Shown here: one piece after another, positions 1 to 14,000 of the stretch
Numbering within the stretch: the stretch's first letter is position 1
Layout: each line of letters begins with the position of its first letter
DNA from: Petrolisthes cinctipes
Lineage: Eukaryota; Arthropoda; Malacostraca; Decapoda; Porcellanidae
Assembly (NCBI GenBank): GCA_033782935.1
Contig: JAWQEG010000411.1
Span: 1,857,501 to 1,921,500 of the forward strand
DNA length: 64,000 bases
Reading direction: 5' to 3'
Program-made: the position numbers and the translations under genes
The notes under the pieces: generated by a model
What the model saw: only the letters and a program-made list of their open reading frames with translations
The model's database searches: none
Told to the model about the DNA's origin: nothing

Positions 1-59
1 ATTTTTAGCATGTTTTTAGCCTATAATTTGAAAATATTCTAGCACTGTGTAGGCATGTA

Positions 60-235
60 CAGATTGCTTCTGGGACCCCAAAATATTGAATTTTCGGGTG
101 TTTTGAGCCTGAATTTGAGATATAAACGGGTACAGAAGATACATGCACATATTGACTTTGGGCATCTAAAATATCGATTTTCAGCATGTTTTGGGCCTGT
201 ATTTTGAAAATACTCTAACACTGAGTAGGCATGTA
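60..235. repeat. First complete monomer in the window (type a1, 176 bp)
   Basis: The anchor cagat occurs at 60 and 236. The monomer has the a1 states gggcatctaaaatatcg and an end reading cactgagtag. Bases 1-59 are the tail of a short c2-type monomer with the variant ctataatttg, which I also saw at about 33995 and 37142. Confidence 0.9.
199..213. other. Example of the dyad present in most monomers
   Basis: gtattttgaaaatac is a perfect inverted repeat with 7-nt arms around a central G. Short c monomers carry atattttgaaaatat at the same place, also perfect: the outermost pair differs on both sides. The a2 monomers have gaattttgaaaatac, which reduces the perfect core to 11 nt. Role unknown. Short dyads are a known feature of some centromeric satellites that lack CENP-B boxes, but function here is inference. 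Confidence 0.75.
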
Positions 236-542
236 CAGATTGCTTCTGGGACCCCAAAATATTGAATTTTCGGGTGTTTTGAGCCTGAATTTGAGATATA
301 AACGGGTACTGAAGATGCATGCACATATCGACTTTTGTGCACCTAAGAGATCGATTTTCAGTATGTTTTGAGAATGTATTTTGAAAATACTCTAACACGA
401 AGTAGGCATGTACAGATTGCTTCTGGGACCCCTAAATATCGAATTTTCGGGTGTTTTGGGACTGAATTTGAGATATCGATTTTTTGGCACCTAAAAGATC
501 GATTTTTAGCATGTTTTTAGCCTATATTTTGAAAATATTCTA

Positions 543-556
543 GAACTGTACAGATT
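543..556. other. First instance of the recurrent 10-bp deletion
   Basis: The normal actgagtaggcatgtacag (or actgtgtaggcatgtacag) is reduced to actgtacag. The lost 10 bp are flanked by a TG repeat. I counted 26 instances across the window, all at the end of short-type tails. Confidence 0.88.
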
Positions 557-3500
557 GCTTCTGGGACCCCAAAATATTGAATTTTCGGGTGTTTTGAGCC
601 TGAATTTGAGATATAAACGGGTACAGAAGATACATACACATATTGACTTTGGGCACCAAAAATATCGATTTTCAGCATGTTTTGGGCCTGAATTTTGAAA
701 ATACTCTAACACGGAGTAGGCATGTACAGATCGCTTTTGGGACCCCAAAATATCGAATTTTCGGGTGTTTAGGGCCAGAATTTGAGATATAAACGGGTAC
801 TGAAGATGCATGCACATATCGACTTTTGTGCACCTAAAAGATCGATTTTCAGTATGTTTTGAGCATGTATTTTGAAAATACTCTAACACGGATTAGGCAT
901 GTACAGATCGCTTCTGGGACCCCTAAATATCGAATTTTCGGGTGTTTTGGGACTGAATTTGAGATATCGACTTTTTGGCACCTAAAATATCGATTTTTAG
1001 CATGTTTTTAGCCTATATTTTGAAAATATTCTAGCACTGAGTAGGCATGTACAGATTGCTTCTGGGACCCCAAAATATTGAATTTTTTGGTGTTTTGAGC
1101 CTGAATTTGAGATATAAACGGGTACAGAAGATACATGCACATATTGACTTTGGGCACCAAAAATTTCGATTTTAAGCATGTTTTGGGCCTGAATTTTGAA
1201 AATACTCTAACACGGAGTAGGCATGTACAGATCGCTTCTGGGACCCCAAAATATCGAATTTTCGGGTGTTTAGGGCCAGAATTTGAGATATAAACGGGTA
1301 CAGAAGATGCATGAACATATCGACTTTTGGGCACCTAAAAGATCGATTTTCAGTATGTTTTTGGCCTGTATTTTGAAAATACTCTAACACGGAGTAGGCA
1401 TGTACAGATACCTTCTGGGACCTCTAAATATCGAATTTTCGGGTGTTTTGGGACTGAATTTGAGATATCGATTTTTTTGCACCTAAAATGTCGATTTTTA
1501 GCATGTTTTTAGCCTATATTTTGAAAATATTCTAGCACTGTGTAGGCATGTACAGATTGCTTCTGGGACCCAAAAGTATTGAATTTTAGGGTGTTTTGAG
1601 CCTGAATTTGAGATATAAAGGGGTACTGAAGATGCATGCACATATCGACTTTTGGGGACCTAAAAGATCGATTTTCAGTATGTTTTTGGCCTGTATTTTG
1701 CAAATACTCTAAAACGGAGTAGGCATGTACAGATACCTTCTGGGACCTCTAAATATCGAATTTTCGGGTGTTTTGGGACTGAATTTGAGATATCGATTTT
1801 TTGGCACCTAAAATGTCGATTTTTAGCATGTTTTTAGCCTATATTTTGAAAATATTCTAGCACTGTGTAGGCATGTACAGATTGCTTCTGGGACCCCAAA
1901 ATATTGAATTTTCGGGTTTTTTGAGCCTGAATTTGAGATATAAACGGGTACTGAAGATGCATGCACATATCGACTTTTGTGCACCTAAAAGATCGATTTT
2001 CAGTATGTTTTTGGCCTGTATTTTGAAAATACTCTAACACGGAGTAGGCATGTACAGATACCTTCTGGGACCTCTAAATATCGAATTTTCGGGTGTTTTG
2101 GGACTGAATTTGAGATATCGATATTTTGGCACCTAAAATGTCGATTTTTAGCATGTTTTTAGCCTATATTTTGAAAATATTTTAGCATTGTGTAGGCATG
2201 TACAGATTGCTTCTGGGACCCCAAAATATTGAAATTTCGGGTGTTTTGAGCCTGAATTTGAGATATAAACGGGTACAGAAGATACATGCACATATTGACT
2301 TTGGGCACCAAAAATATCGATTTTCAGCATGTTTTGGGCCTGAATTTTGAAAATACTCTAACACGGAGTAGGCATGTACAGATACCTTCTGGGACCCCAA
2401 AATATTGAATTTTCGGGTGTTTTGAGCCTGAATTTGAGATATAAACGGGTACAGAAGATAAATGCACATATTGACTTTGGGCATCTAAAATATCGATTTT
2501 CAGCATGTTTTGGGCCTGTAATTTGAAAATACTCTAACGCTGAGAATGCATGTACAGATTGCTTCTGGGACCCAAAAATATTGAATTTTCGGGTGTTTTG
2601 AGCCTAAATTTGAGATGTAAACGGGTACTGAAAATGCATGCACATATCGACTTTTGTGCACCTAAATGATCGATTTTAGGTATGTTTTGAGCATGTATTT
2701 TGAAAATACTCTAACACGGAGTAGGCATGTACAGATCGCTTCTGGGACCCCTAAATATCGAATTTTCGGGTGTTTTGGGACTGAATTTGAGATATCGACT
2801 TTTTGGCACCTAAAAGATCGATTTTTAGCATGTTTTTAGCCTATATTTTGAAAATATTCTACCACTGAGTAGGCATGTACAGATTGCTTCTGGGACCCAA
2901 AAATATTGAATTTTGGGTGTTTTGAGCCTGAATTTGAGATATAAACAAGTACAGAAGATACATGCACATATTGACTTTGGGCACCAAAATATTGATTTTC
3001 AGCATGTTTTGGGCATGAATTTTGAAAATACTCTAACACGGAGTAGGCATGTACAGATACCTTCTGGGACCTCTAAATATCGAATTTTTGGATGTTTTGA
3101 GACTGAATTTGAGATATCGATTTTTTGGCACCTAAAATGTCGATTTTTAGCATGTTTTTAGCCTATATTTTGAAAATATTCTAGCACTGTGTAGGCATGT
3201 ACAGATTGCTTCTGGGACCCCAAAATATTGAATTTTCGGGTGTTTTGAGCCTGAATTTGAGATATAAACGGGTACAGAAGATACATGCACATATTGACTT
3301 TGGGCATCTAAAATATCGATTTTCAGCATGTTTTGGGCCTGTATTTTGAAAATACTCTAACACGGAGTAGGCATGTACAGATCGCCTCTGGGACCCCAAA
3401 ATATCGAATTTTCGGGTGTTTTGGGACTGAATTTGAGATATCGACTTTTTGGCACCTAAAAGATCGATTTTTAGCATGTTTTTAGCCTATATTTTGAAAA

Positions 3501-4286
3501 TATTCTAGCACTGTACAGATTGCTTCTGGGACCCCAAAATATTGAATTTTCGGGTGTTTTGAGCCTGAATTTGAGATATAAACGGGTACAGAAGATACAT
3601 ACACATATTGACTTTGGGCACCAAAAATATCGATTTTCAGCATGTTTTGGGCCTGAATTTTGAAAATACTCTAACACGGAGTAGGCATGTACATATCGCT
3701 TCTGGGACCCCAAAATATCGAATTTTCGGGTGTTTAGGGCCAGAATTTGAGATATAAACGGGTACTGAAGATGCATGCACATATCGACTTTTGGGCACCT
3801 AAAAGATCGATTTTCAGTATGTTTTGAGCATGTATTTTGAAAATACTCTAACACGGAGTAGGCATGTACAGATACCTTCTGGGACCTCTAAATATCGAAT
3901 TTTCGGGTGTTTTGGGACTGAATTTGAGATATCGATTTTTTGGCACCTAAAATGTCGATTTTTAGCATGTTTTTAGCCTATATTTTGAAAATATTCTAGC
4001 ACTGTGTAGGCATGTACAGATTGCTTCTGGGACCCAAAAGTATTGAATTTTAGGGTGTTTTGAGCCTGAATTTGAGATATAAACGGGTACTGAAGATGCA
4101 TGCACATACCGACTTTTGGGGACCTAAAAGATCGATTTTCAGTATGTTTTTGGCCTGTATTTTGAAAATACTCTAAAACGGAGTAGGCATGTACAGATAC
4201 CTTCTGGGACCTCTAAATATCGAATTTTCGGGTGTTTTGGGACTGAATTTGAGATATCGATTTTTTGGCACCTAAAATGTCGATTT

Positions 4287-4639
4287 TTAGCATGTTTTTA
4301 GCCTATATTTTGAAAATATTCTAGCACTGTGTAGGCATGTACAGATTGCTTCTGGGACCCCAAAATATTGAATTTTCGGGTGTTTTGAGCCTGAATTTGA
4401 GATATAAACGGGTACAGAAGATACATGCACATATTGACTTTGGGCATCTAAAATATCGATTTTCAGCATGTTTTGGGCCTGTATTTTGAAAATACTCTAA
4501 CACTGAGTAGGCATGTACAGATTGCTTCTGGGACACCAAAATATTGAATTTTCGGGTGTTTTGAGCCTGAATTTGAGATATAAACGGATACTGAAGATGC
4601 ATGCACATATCGACTTTTGTGCACCTAAAAGATCGATTT
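4287..4639. repeat. Truncated module D' lacking one short monomer
   Basis: Compared with D at 10522-11022, this copy passes from b1 sequence (ttttgtgcacctaaaagatcg) straight into the short-monomer tail (atttttagcatgtttttagcc). The offset between the two regions jumps from 6235 to 6383, exactly 148 bp, the length of one short monomer. This fits unequal exchange or deletion between aligned monomers. Confidence 0.8.
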
Positions 4640-7600
4640 TTAGCATGTTTTTAGCCTATATTTTGAAAATATTCTAGCACTGAGTAGGCATGTACAGATT
4701 GCTTCTGGGACCCCAAAATATTGAATTTTCGGGTGTTTTGAGCCTGAATTTGAGATATAAACGGGTACAGAAGATACATGCACATATTGACTTTGGGCAC
4801 CAAAAATATCGATTTTCAGCATGTTTTGGGCCTGATTTTTGAAAATACTCTAACACGGAGTAGGCATGTACAGATCGCTTCTGGGACCCCAAAATATCGA
4901 ATTTTCGGGTGTTTAGGGCCAGAATTTGAGATATAAACGGGTAAAGAAGATGCATGCACATATCGACTTTTGGGCACCTAAAAGATCGATTTTCAGTATG
5001 TTTTTGGCCTGTATTTTGAAAATAATCTAACACGGAGTAGGCATGTACAGATACCTTCTGGGAACTCTAAATATCGAATTTTCGGGTGTTTTGAGCTTGA
5101 ATTTGAGATATAAACGGGTACAGAAGATACATGCACATATTGACTTTGGTCACCTAAAATATCGATTTTCAGCATGTTTTGGGCCTATATTTTGAAAATA
5201 TTCTAGCACTGTGTAGGCATGTACAGATTGCTTCTGGGACCCCAAAATATTGAATTTTCGGGTGTTTTGAGCCTGAATTTGAGATATAAACGGGTACAGA
5301 AGATACATGCACATATTGACTTTGGGCATCTAAAATATCGATTTTCAGCATGTTTTGGGCCTGTATTTTGAAAATACTCTAACACGGAGTAGGCATGTAC
5401 AGATCGCCTCTGGGACCCCTAAATATCGAATTTTCGGGTGTTTTGGGACTGAATTTGAGATATCGACTTTTTGGCACCTAAAAGATCGATTTTTAGCATG
5501 TTTTTAGCCTATATTTTGAAAATATTCTAGCACTGAGTAGGCATGTACAGATTGCTTCTGGGACCCCAAAATATTGAATTTTCGGGTGTTTTGAGCCTGA
5601 ATTTGAGATATAAACGAGTACTGAAGATGCATGCACATATCGACTTTTGTGCACCTAAAAGATCGATTTTCAGTATGTTTTGAGCATGTATTTTGAAAAT
5701 ACTCTAACACGGAGTAGGCATGTACAGATCGCTTCTGGGACCCCTAAATATCGAATTTTCGGGTGTTTTGGGACTGAATTTGAGATATCGACTTTTTGGC
5801 ACCTAAAAGATCGATTTTTAGCATGTTTTTAGCCTATATTTTGAAAATATTCTAGCACTGAGTAGGCATGTACAGATTGCTTCTGGGACCCCAAAATATT
5901 GAATTTTCGGGTGTTTTGAGTCTGAATTTGAGATATAAACGGGTACAGAAGATACATGCACATATTGACTTTGGGCACCAAAAATATCGATTTTCAGCAT
6001 GTTTTGGGCCTGAATTTTGAAAATACTCTAATAAGGAGTAGGCATGTACAGATCGCTTCTGGGACCCCAAAATATCGAATTTTCGGGTGTTTAGGGCCAG
6101 AATTTGAGATATAAACGGGTACAGAAGATGCATGCACATATCGACTTTTGGGCACCTAAAAGATCGATTTTCAGTATGTTTTTGGCCTGTATTTTGAAAA
6201 TACTCTAAAACGGAGTAGGCATGTACAGATACCTTCTGGGACCTCTAAATATCGAATTTTCGGGTGTTTTGGGACTGAATTTGAGATATAGATTTTTTGG
6301 CACCTAAAATGTCGATTTTTAGCATGTTTTTAGCCTATATTTTGAAAATATTCTAGCATTGTGTAGGCATGTACAGATTGTTTCTGGGACCCCAAAATAT
6401 TGAATTTTCGGGTGTTTTGAGCCTGAATTTGAGATATAAACGGGTACAGAAGATACATGCACATATTGACTTTGGGCACCAAAAATATCGATTTTCAGCA
6501 TGTTTTGGGCCTGAATTTTGAAAATACTCTAACACGGAGTAGGCATGTACAGATACCTTCTGGGACCCCAAAATATTGAATTTTCGGGTGTTTTGAGCCT
6601 GAATTTGAGATATAAACGGGTACTGAAGATGCATGCACATATCGACTTTTGTGCACCTAAAAGATCGATTTTTAGCATGTTTTTAGCCTATATTTTGAAA
6701 ATATTCTAGCACTGAGTAGGCATGTACAGATTGCTTCTGGGACACCAAAATATTGAATTTTCGGGTGTTTTGAGCCTGTATTTGAGATATAAACGGGTAC
6801 AGAAGATACATGCACATATTGACTTTGGGCACCAAAAATATCGATTTTCAGCATGTTTTGGGCCTGAATTTTGAAAATACTCTAATAAGGAGTAGGCATG
6901 TACAGATCGCTTCTGGGACCCCAAAATATCGAATTTTCGGGTGTTTAGGGCCAGAATTTGAGATATAAACGGGTACAGAAGATGCATGCACATATCGACT
7001 TTTGGGCACCTAAAAGATCGATTTTCAGTATGTTTTTGGCCTGTATTTTGAAAATACTCTAACACGGAGTAGGCATGTACAGATACCTTCTGGGACCTCT
7101 AAATATCGAAATTTCGGGTGTTTTGGGACTGAATTTGAGATATCGATATTTTGGCACCTAAAATGTCGATTTTTAGCATGTTTTTAGCCTATATTTTGAA
7201 AATATTCTAGCATTGTGTAGGCATGTACAGATTGCTTCTGGGACCATAAAATATTGAATTTTCGGGTGTTTTGAGCCTGAATTTGAGATATAAACGGGTA
7301 CAGAAGATACAGCACATATTGACTTTGGGCACCAAAAATATCGATTTTCAGCATGTTTTGGGCCTGAATTTTGAAAATACTCTAACACGGAGTAGGCATG
7401 TACAGATACCTTCAGGGACCCCAAAATATTGAATTTTCGGGTGTTTTGAGCCTGAATTTGAGATATAAACGGGTACAGAAGATACATGCACATATTGACT
7501 TTGGGCATCTAAAATATCGATTTTCAGCATGTTTTGGGCCTGTATTTTGAAAATACTCTAACACTGAGAAGGCATGTACAGATTGCTTCTGGGACCCCAA

Positions 7601-8170
7601 AATATTGAATTTTCGGGTGTTTTGAGCCTGAATTTGAGATATAAACGGGTACTGAAGATGCATGCACATATCGACTTTTGTGCACCTAAATGATCGGTTT
7701 TCAGTATGTTTTGAGCATGTATTTTGAAAATACTCTAACACGGAGTAGGCATGTACAGATCGCTTCTGGGACCCCTAAATATCGAATTTTCGGGTGTTTT
7801 GGGACTGAATTTGAGATATCGACTTTTTGGCACCTAAAAGATCGATTTTTAGCATGTTTTTAGCCTATATTTTGAAAATATTCTAGCACTGAGGTAGCAT
7901 GTACAGATTGCTTCTGGGACCCAAAAATATTGAATTTTGGGTGTTTTGAGCCTGAATTTGAGATATAAACGGGTACAGAAGATACATGCACATATTGTCT
8001 TTGGGCACCAAAAATATCGATTTTAGCATGTTTTGGGCCTGAATTTTGAAAATACTCTAACACGGAGTAGGCATGTACAGATACCTTCTGGGACCTCTAA
8101 ATATCGAATTTTTGGGTGTTTTGAGACTGAATTTGAGATATCGATTTTTTGGCACCTAAAATGTCGATTT
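4640..8170. repeat. First A-B-C block, duplicated at 11023-14553
   Basis: Offset to the second copy is constant at 6383 bp over about 3.5 kb. Shared private states include the gggaactctaaatatcg variant of A, ctctaataagga twice in B, gggaccataaaat and the one-base loss in gatacagcacat in C. Small differences exist, such as an ACCCC/ACACC change near 6740 and 13120. The copies lie too close in sequence to be independent products of ordinary monomer drift. Confidence 0.85.
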
Positions 8171-11022
8171 TTAGCATGTTTTTAGCCTATATTTTGAAAA
8201 TATTCTAGCACTGTGTAGGCATGTACAGATTGCTTCTGGGACCCCAAAATATTGAATTTCGGGTGTTTTGAGCCTGAATTTGAGATATAAACGGGTACAG
8301 AAGATACATGCACATATTGACTTTGGGCATCTAAAATATCGATTTTCAGCATGTTTTGGGCCTGTATTTTGAAAATACTCTAACACTGAGTAGGCATGTA
8401 CAGATTGCTTCTGGGACACCAAAATATTGAATTTTCGGGTGTTTTGAGCCTGAATTTGAGATATAAACGGATACTGAAGATGCATGCACATATCGACTTT
8501 TGTGCACCTAAAAGATCGATTTTCAGTATGTTTTGAGCATGTATTTTGAAAATACTCTAACACGGAGTAGGCATGTACAGATACCTTTTGGGACCTCTAA
8601 ATATCGAATTTTCGGGTGTTTTGGGACTGAATTTGAGATATCGACTTTTTGGCACCTAAAAGATCGATTTTTAGCATGTTTTTAGCCTATATTTTGAAAA
8701 TATTCTAGCACTGAGTAGGCATGTACAGATTGCTTCTGGGACCCCAAAATATTGAATTTTCGGGTGTTTTGAGCCTGAATTTGAGATATAAACGGGTACA
8801 GAAGATACATGCACATATTGACTTTGGGCACCAAAAATATCGATTTTCAGCATGTTTTGGGCCTGATTTTTGAAAATACTCTAACACGGAGTAGGCATGT
8901 ACAGATCGCTTCTGGGACCCCAAAATATCGAATTTTCGGGTGTTTAGGGCCAGAATTTGAGATATAAACGGGTAAAGAAGATGCATGCACATATCGACTT
9001 TTGGGCACCTAAAAGATCGATTTTCAGTATGTTTTTGGCCTGTATTTTGAAAATAATCTAACACGGAGTAGGCATGTACAGATACCTTCTGGGAACTCTA
9101 AATATCGAATTTTCGGGTGTTTTGAGCTTGAATTTGAGATATAAACGGGTACAGAAGATACATGCACATATTGACTTTGGTCACCTAAAATATCGATTTT
9201 CAGCATGTTTTGGGCCTATATTTTGAAAATATTCTAGCACTGTGTAGGCATGTACAGATTGCTTCTGGGACCCCAAAATATTGAATTTTCGGGTGTTTTG
9301 AGCCTGAATTTGAGATATAAACGGGTACAGAAGATACATGCACATATTGACTTTGGGCATCTAAAATATCGATTTTCAGCATGTTTTGGGCCTGTATTTT
9401 GAAAATACTCTAACACGGAGTAGGCATGTACAGATCGCCTCTGGGACCCCTAAATATCGAATTTTCGGGTGTTTTGGGACTGAATTTGAGATATCGACTT
9501 TTTGGCACCTAAAAGATCGATTTTTAGCATGTTTTTAGCCTATATTTTGAAAATATTCTAGCATTGTGTAGGCATGTACAGATTGCTTCTGGGACCATAA
9601 AATATTGAATTTTCGGGTGTTTTGAGCCTGAATTTGAGATATAAACGGGTACAGAAGATACAGCACATATTGACTTTGGGCACCAAAAATATCGATTTTC
9701 AGCATGTTTTGGGCCTGAATTTTGAAAATACTCTAACACGGAGTAGGCATGTACAGATACTTTCAGGGACCCCAAAATATTGAATTTTCGGGTGTTTTGA
9801 GCCTGAATTTGAGATATAAACAGGTACAGAAGATACATGCACATATTGACTTTGGGCATCTAAAATATCGATTTTCAGCATGTTTTGGGCCTGTATTTTG
9901 AAAATACTCTAACACTGAGAAGGCATGTACAGATTGCTTCTGGGAGCCAAAAATATTGAATTTTCGGGTGTTTTGAGCCTGAATTTGAGATATAAACGGG
10001 TACTGAAGATGCATGCACATATCGACTTTTGTGCACCTAAATGATCGATTTTCAGTATGTTTTGAGCATGTATTTTGAAAATACTCTAACACGGAGTAGG
10101 CATGTACAGATCGCTTCTGGGACCCCTAAATATCGAATTTTCGGGTGTTTTGGGACTGAATTTGAGATATCGACTTTTTGGCACCTAAAAGATCGATTTT
10201 TAGCATGTTTTTAGCCTATATTTTGAAAATATTCTAGCACTGAGGTAGCATGTACAGATTGCTTCTGGGACCCAAAAATATTGAATTTTGGGTGTTTTGA
10301 GCCTGAATTTGAGATATAAACGGGTACAGAAGATACATGCACATATTGTCTTTGGGCACCAAAAATATCGATTTTAGCATGTTTTGGGCCTGAATTTTGA
10401 AAATACTCTAACACGGAGTAGGCATGTACAGATACCTTCTGGGACCTCTAAATATCGAATTTTTGGGTGTTTTGAGACTGAATTTGAGATATCGATTTTT
10501 TGGCACCTAAAATGTCGATTTTTAGCATGTTTTTAGCCTATATTTTGAAAATATTCTAGCACTGTGTAGGCATGTACAGATTGCTTCTGGGACCCCAAAA
10601 TATTGAATTTTCGGGTGTTTTGAGCCTGAATTTGAGATATAAACGGGTACAGAAGATACATGCACATATTGACTTTGGGCATCTAAAATATCGATTTTCA
10701 GCATGTTTTGGGCCTGTATTTTGAAAATACTCTAACACTGAGTAGGCATGTACAGATTGCTTCTGGGACACCAAAATATTGAATTTTCGGGTGTTTTGAG
10801 CCTGAATTTGAGATATAAACGGATACTGAAGATGCATGCACATATCGACTTTTGTGCACCTAAAAGATCGATTTTCAGTATGTTTTGAGCATGTATTTTG
10901 AAAATACTCTAACACGGAGTAGGCATGTACAGATACCTTTTGGGACCTCTAAATATCGAATTTTCGGGTGTTTTGGGACTGAATTTGAGATATCGACTTT
11001 TTGGCACCTAAAAGATCGATTT

Positions 11023-14000
11023 TTAGCATGTTTTTAGCCTATATTTTGAAAATATTCTAGCACTGAGTAGGCATGTACAGATTGCTTCTGGGACCCCAAA
11101 ATATTGAATTTTCGGGTGTTTTGAGCCTGAATTTGAGATATAAACGGGTACAGAAGATACATGCACATATTGACTTTGGGCACCAAAAATATCGATTTTC
11201 AGCATGTTTTGGGCCTGATTTTTGAAAATACTCTAACACGGAGTAGGCATGTACAGATCGCTTCTGGGACCCCAAAATATCGAATTTTCGGGTGTTTAGG
11301 GCCAGAATTTGAGATATAAACGGGTAAAGAAGATGCATGCACATATCGACTTTTGGGCACCTAAAAGATCGATTTTCAGTATGTTTTTGGCCTGTATTTT
11401 GAAAATAATCTAACACGGAGTAGGCATGTACAGATACCTTCTGGGAACTCTAAATATCGAATTTTCGGGTGTTTTGAGCTTAAATTTGAGATATAAACGG
11501 GTACAGAAGATACATGCACATATTGACTTTGGTCACCTAAAATATCGATTTTCAGCATGTTTTGGGCCTATATTTTGAAAATATTCTAGCACTGTGTAGG
11601 CATGTACAGATTGCTTCTGGGACCCCAAAATATTGAATTTTCGGGTGTTTTGAGCCTGAATTTGAGATATAAACGGGTACAGAAGATACATGCACATATT
11701 GACTTTGGGCATCTAAAATATCGATTTTCAGCATGTTTTGGGCCTGTATTTTGAAAATACTCTAACACGGAGTAGGCATGTACAGATCGCCTCTGGGACC
11801 CCTAAATATCGAATTTTCGGGTATTTTGGGACTGAATTTGAGATATCGACTTTTTGGCACCTAAAAGATCGATTTTTAGCATGTTTTTAGCCTATATTTT
11901 GAAAATATTCTAGCACTGAGTAGGCAAGTACAGATTGCTTCTGGGACCCCAAAATATTGAATTTTCGGGTGTTTTGAGCCTGAATTTGAGATATAAACGA
12001 GTACTGAAGATGCATGCACATATCGACTTTTGTGCACCTAAAAGATCGATTTTCAGTATGTTTTGAGCATGTATTTTGAAAATACTCTAACACGGAGTAG
12101 GCATGTACAGATCGCTTCTGGGACCCCTAAATATCGAATTTTCGGGTGTTTTGGGACTGAATTTGAGATATCGACTTTTTGGCACCTAAAAGATCGATTT
12201 TTAGCATGTTTTTAGCCTATATTTTGAAAATATTCTAGCACTGAGTAGGCATGTACAGATTGCTTCTGGGACCCCAAAATATTGAATTTTCGGGTGTTTT
12301 GAGTCTGAATTTGAGATATAAACGGGTACAGAAGATACATGCACATATTGACTTTGGGCACCAAAAATATCGATTTTCAGCATGTTTTGGGCCTGAATTT
12401 TGAAAATACTCTAATAAGGAGTAGGCATGTACAGATCGCTTCTGGGACCCCAAAATATCGAATTTTCGGGTGTTTAGGGCCAGAATTTGAGATATAAACG
12501 GGTACAGAAGATGCATGCACATATCGACTTTTGGGCACCTAAAAGATCGATTTTCAGTATGTTTTTGGCCTGTATTTTGAAAATACTCTAAAACGGAGTA
12601 GGCATGTACAGATACCTTCTGGGACCTCTAAATATCGAATTTTCGGGTGTTTTGGGACTGAATTTGAGATATAGATTTTTTGGCACCTAAAATGTCGATT
12701 TTTAGCATGTTTTTAGCCTATATTTTGAAAATATTCTAGCATTGTGTAGGCATGTACAGATTGTTTCTGGGACCCCAAAATATTGAATTTTCGGGTGTTT
12801 TGAGCCTGAATTTGAGATATAAACGGGTACAGAAGATACATGCACATATTGACTTTGGGCACCAAAAATATCGATTTTCAGCATGTTTTGGGCCTGAATT
12901 TTGAAAATACTCTAACACGGAGTAGGCATGTACAGATACCTTCTGGGACCCCAAAATATTGAATTTTCGGGTGTTTTGAGCCTGAATTTGAGATATAAAC
13001 GGGTACTGAAGATGCATGCACATATCGACTTTTGTGCACCTAAAAGATCGATTTTTAGCATGTTTTTAGCCTATATTTTGAAAATATTCTAGCACTGAGT
13101 AGGCATGTACAGATTGCTTCTGGGACCCCAAAATATTGAATTTTCGGGTGTTTTGAGCCTGTATTTGAGATATAAACGGGTACAGAAGATACATGCACAT
13201 ATTGACTTTGGGCACCAAAAATATCGATTTTCAGCATGTTTTGGGCCTGAATTTTGAAAATACTCTAATAAGGAGTAGGCATGTACAGATCGCTTCTGGG
13301 ACCCCAAAATATCGAATTTTCGGGTGTTTAGGGCCAGAATTTGAGATATAAACGGGTACAGAAGATGCATGCACATATCGACTTTTGGGCACCTAAAAGA
13401 TCGATTTTCAGTATGTTTTTGGCCTGTATTTTGAAAATACTCTAACACGGAGTAGGCATGTACAGATACCTTCTGGGACCTCTAAATATCGAAATTTCGG
13501 GTGTTTTGGGACTGAATTTGAGATATCGATATTTTGGCACCTAAAATGTCGATTTTTAGCATGTTTTTAGCCTATATTTTGAAAATATTCTAGCATTGTG
13601 TAGGCATGTACAGATTGCTTCTGGGACCATAAAATATTGAATTTTCGGGTGTTTTGAGCCTGAATTTGAGATATAAACGGGTACAGAAGATACAGCACAT
13701 ATTGACTTTGGGCACCAAAAATATCGATTTTCAGCATGTTTTGGGCCTGAATTTTGAAAATACTCTAACACGGAGTAGGCATGTACAGATACCTTCAGGG
13801 ACCCCAAAATATTGAATTTTCGGGTGTTTTGAGCCTGAATTTGAGATATAAACGGGTACAGAAGATACATGCACATATTGACTTTGGGCATCTAAAATAT
13901 CGATTTTCAGCATGTTTTGGGCCTGTATTTTGAAAATACTCTAACACTGAGAAGGCATGTACAGATTGCTTCTGGGACCCAAAAATATTGAATTTTCGGG

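Larger units (their letters stand above)
1..4286. repeat. Irregular trimer region at the left end
   Basis: Trimers of mixed subtype with several chimeric long monomers; 727-903, for example, starts as b2 (agggccag) and ends as b1 (tgtgcacc, gagcatg). The stretch 500-890 recurs at about 3465-3855 (offset 2965), including the 10-bp deletion near 548 and 3513. Another local pair shares gacccaaaagtattg and gaattttaggg at about 1568 and 4031. No gene or non-satellite sequence is present. Confidence 0.85.

Noticed and set aside
199..213. Rho-independent terminator or microRNA hairpin at the dyad
   Set aside because: The stem is only 7 bp, A/T-rich, with a one-base centre, so it cannot form a stable hairpin loop in RNA. 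It is better treated as a DNA symmetry element.
165..220. TATA-like promoter at cctatatttt or similar
   Set aside because: The motif is part of each short monomer tail, AT-rich by composition, with no partner elements or downstream gene.
5..398. Recurring 60- and 119-codon minus-strand frames as a multigene family
   Set aside because: They are overlapping frames of the same monomers, broken or fused by single-base indels between copies, with no promoter, intron or termination signals. The residues simply restate the repeat.
2913..3161. Plus-strand open frames here and at 29463-29663, 32651-32836 and 62711-62935
   Set aside because: Chance open frames in monomers with local indels; each is unique to its copy and has no recognisable domain.
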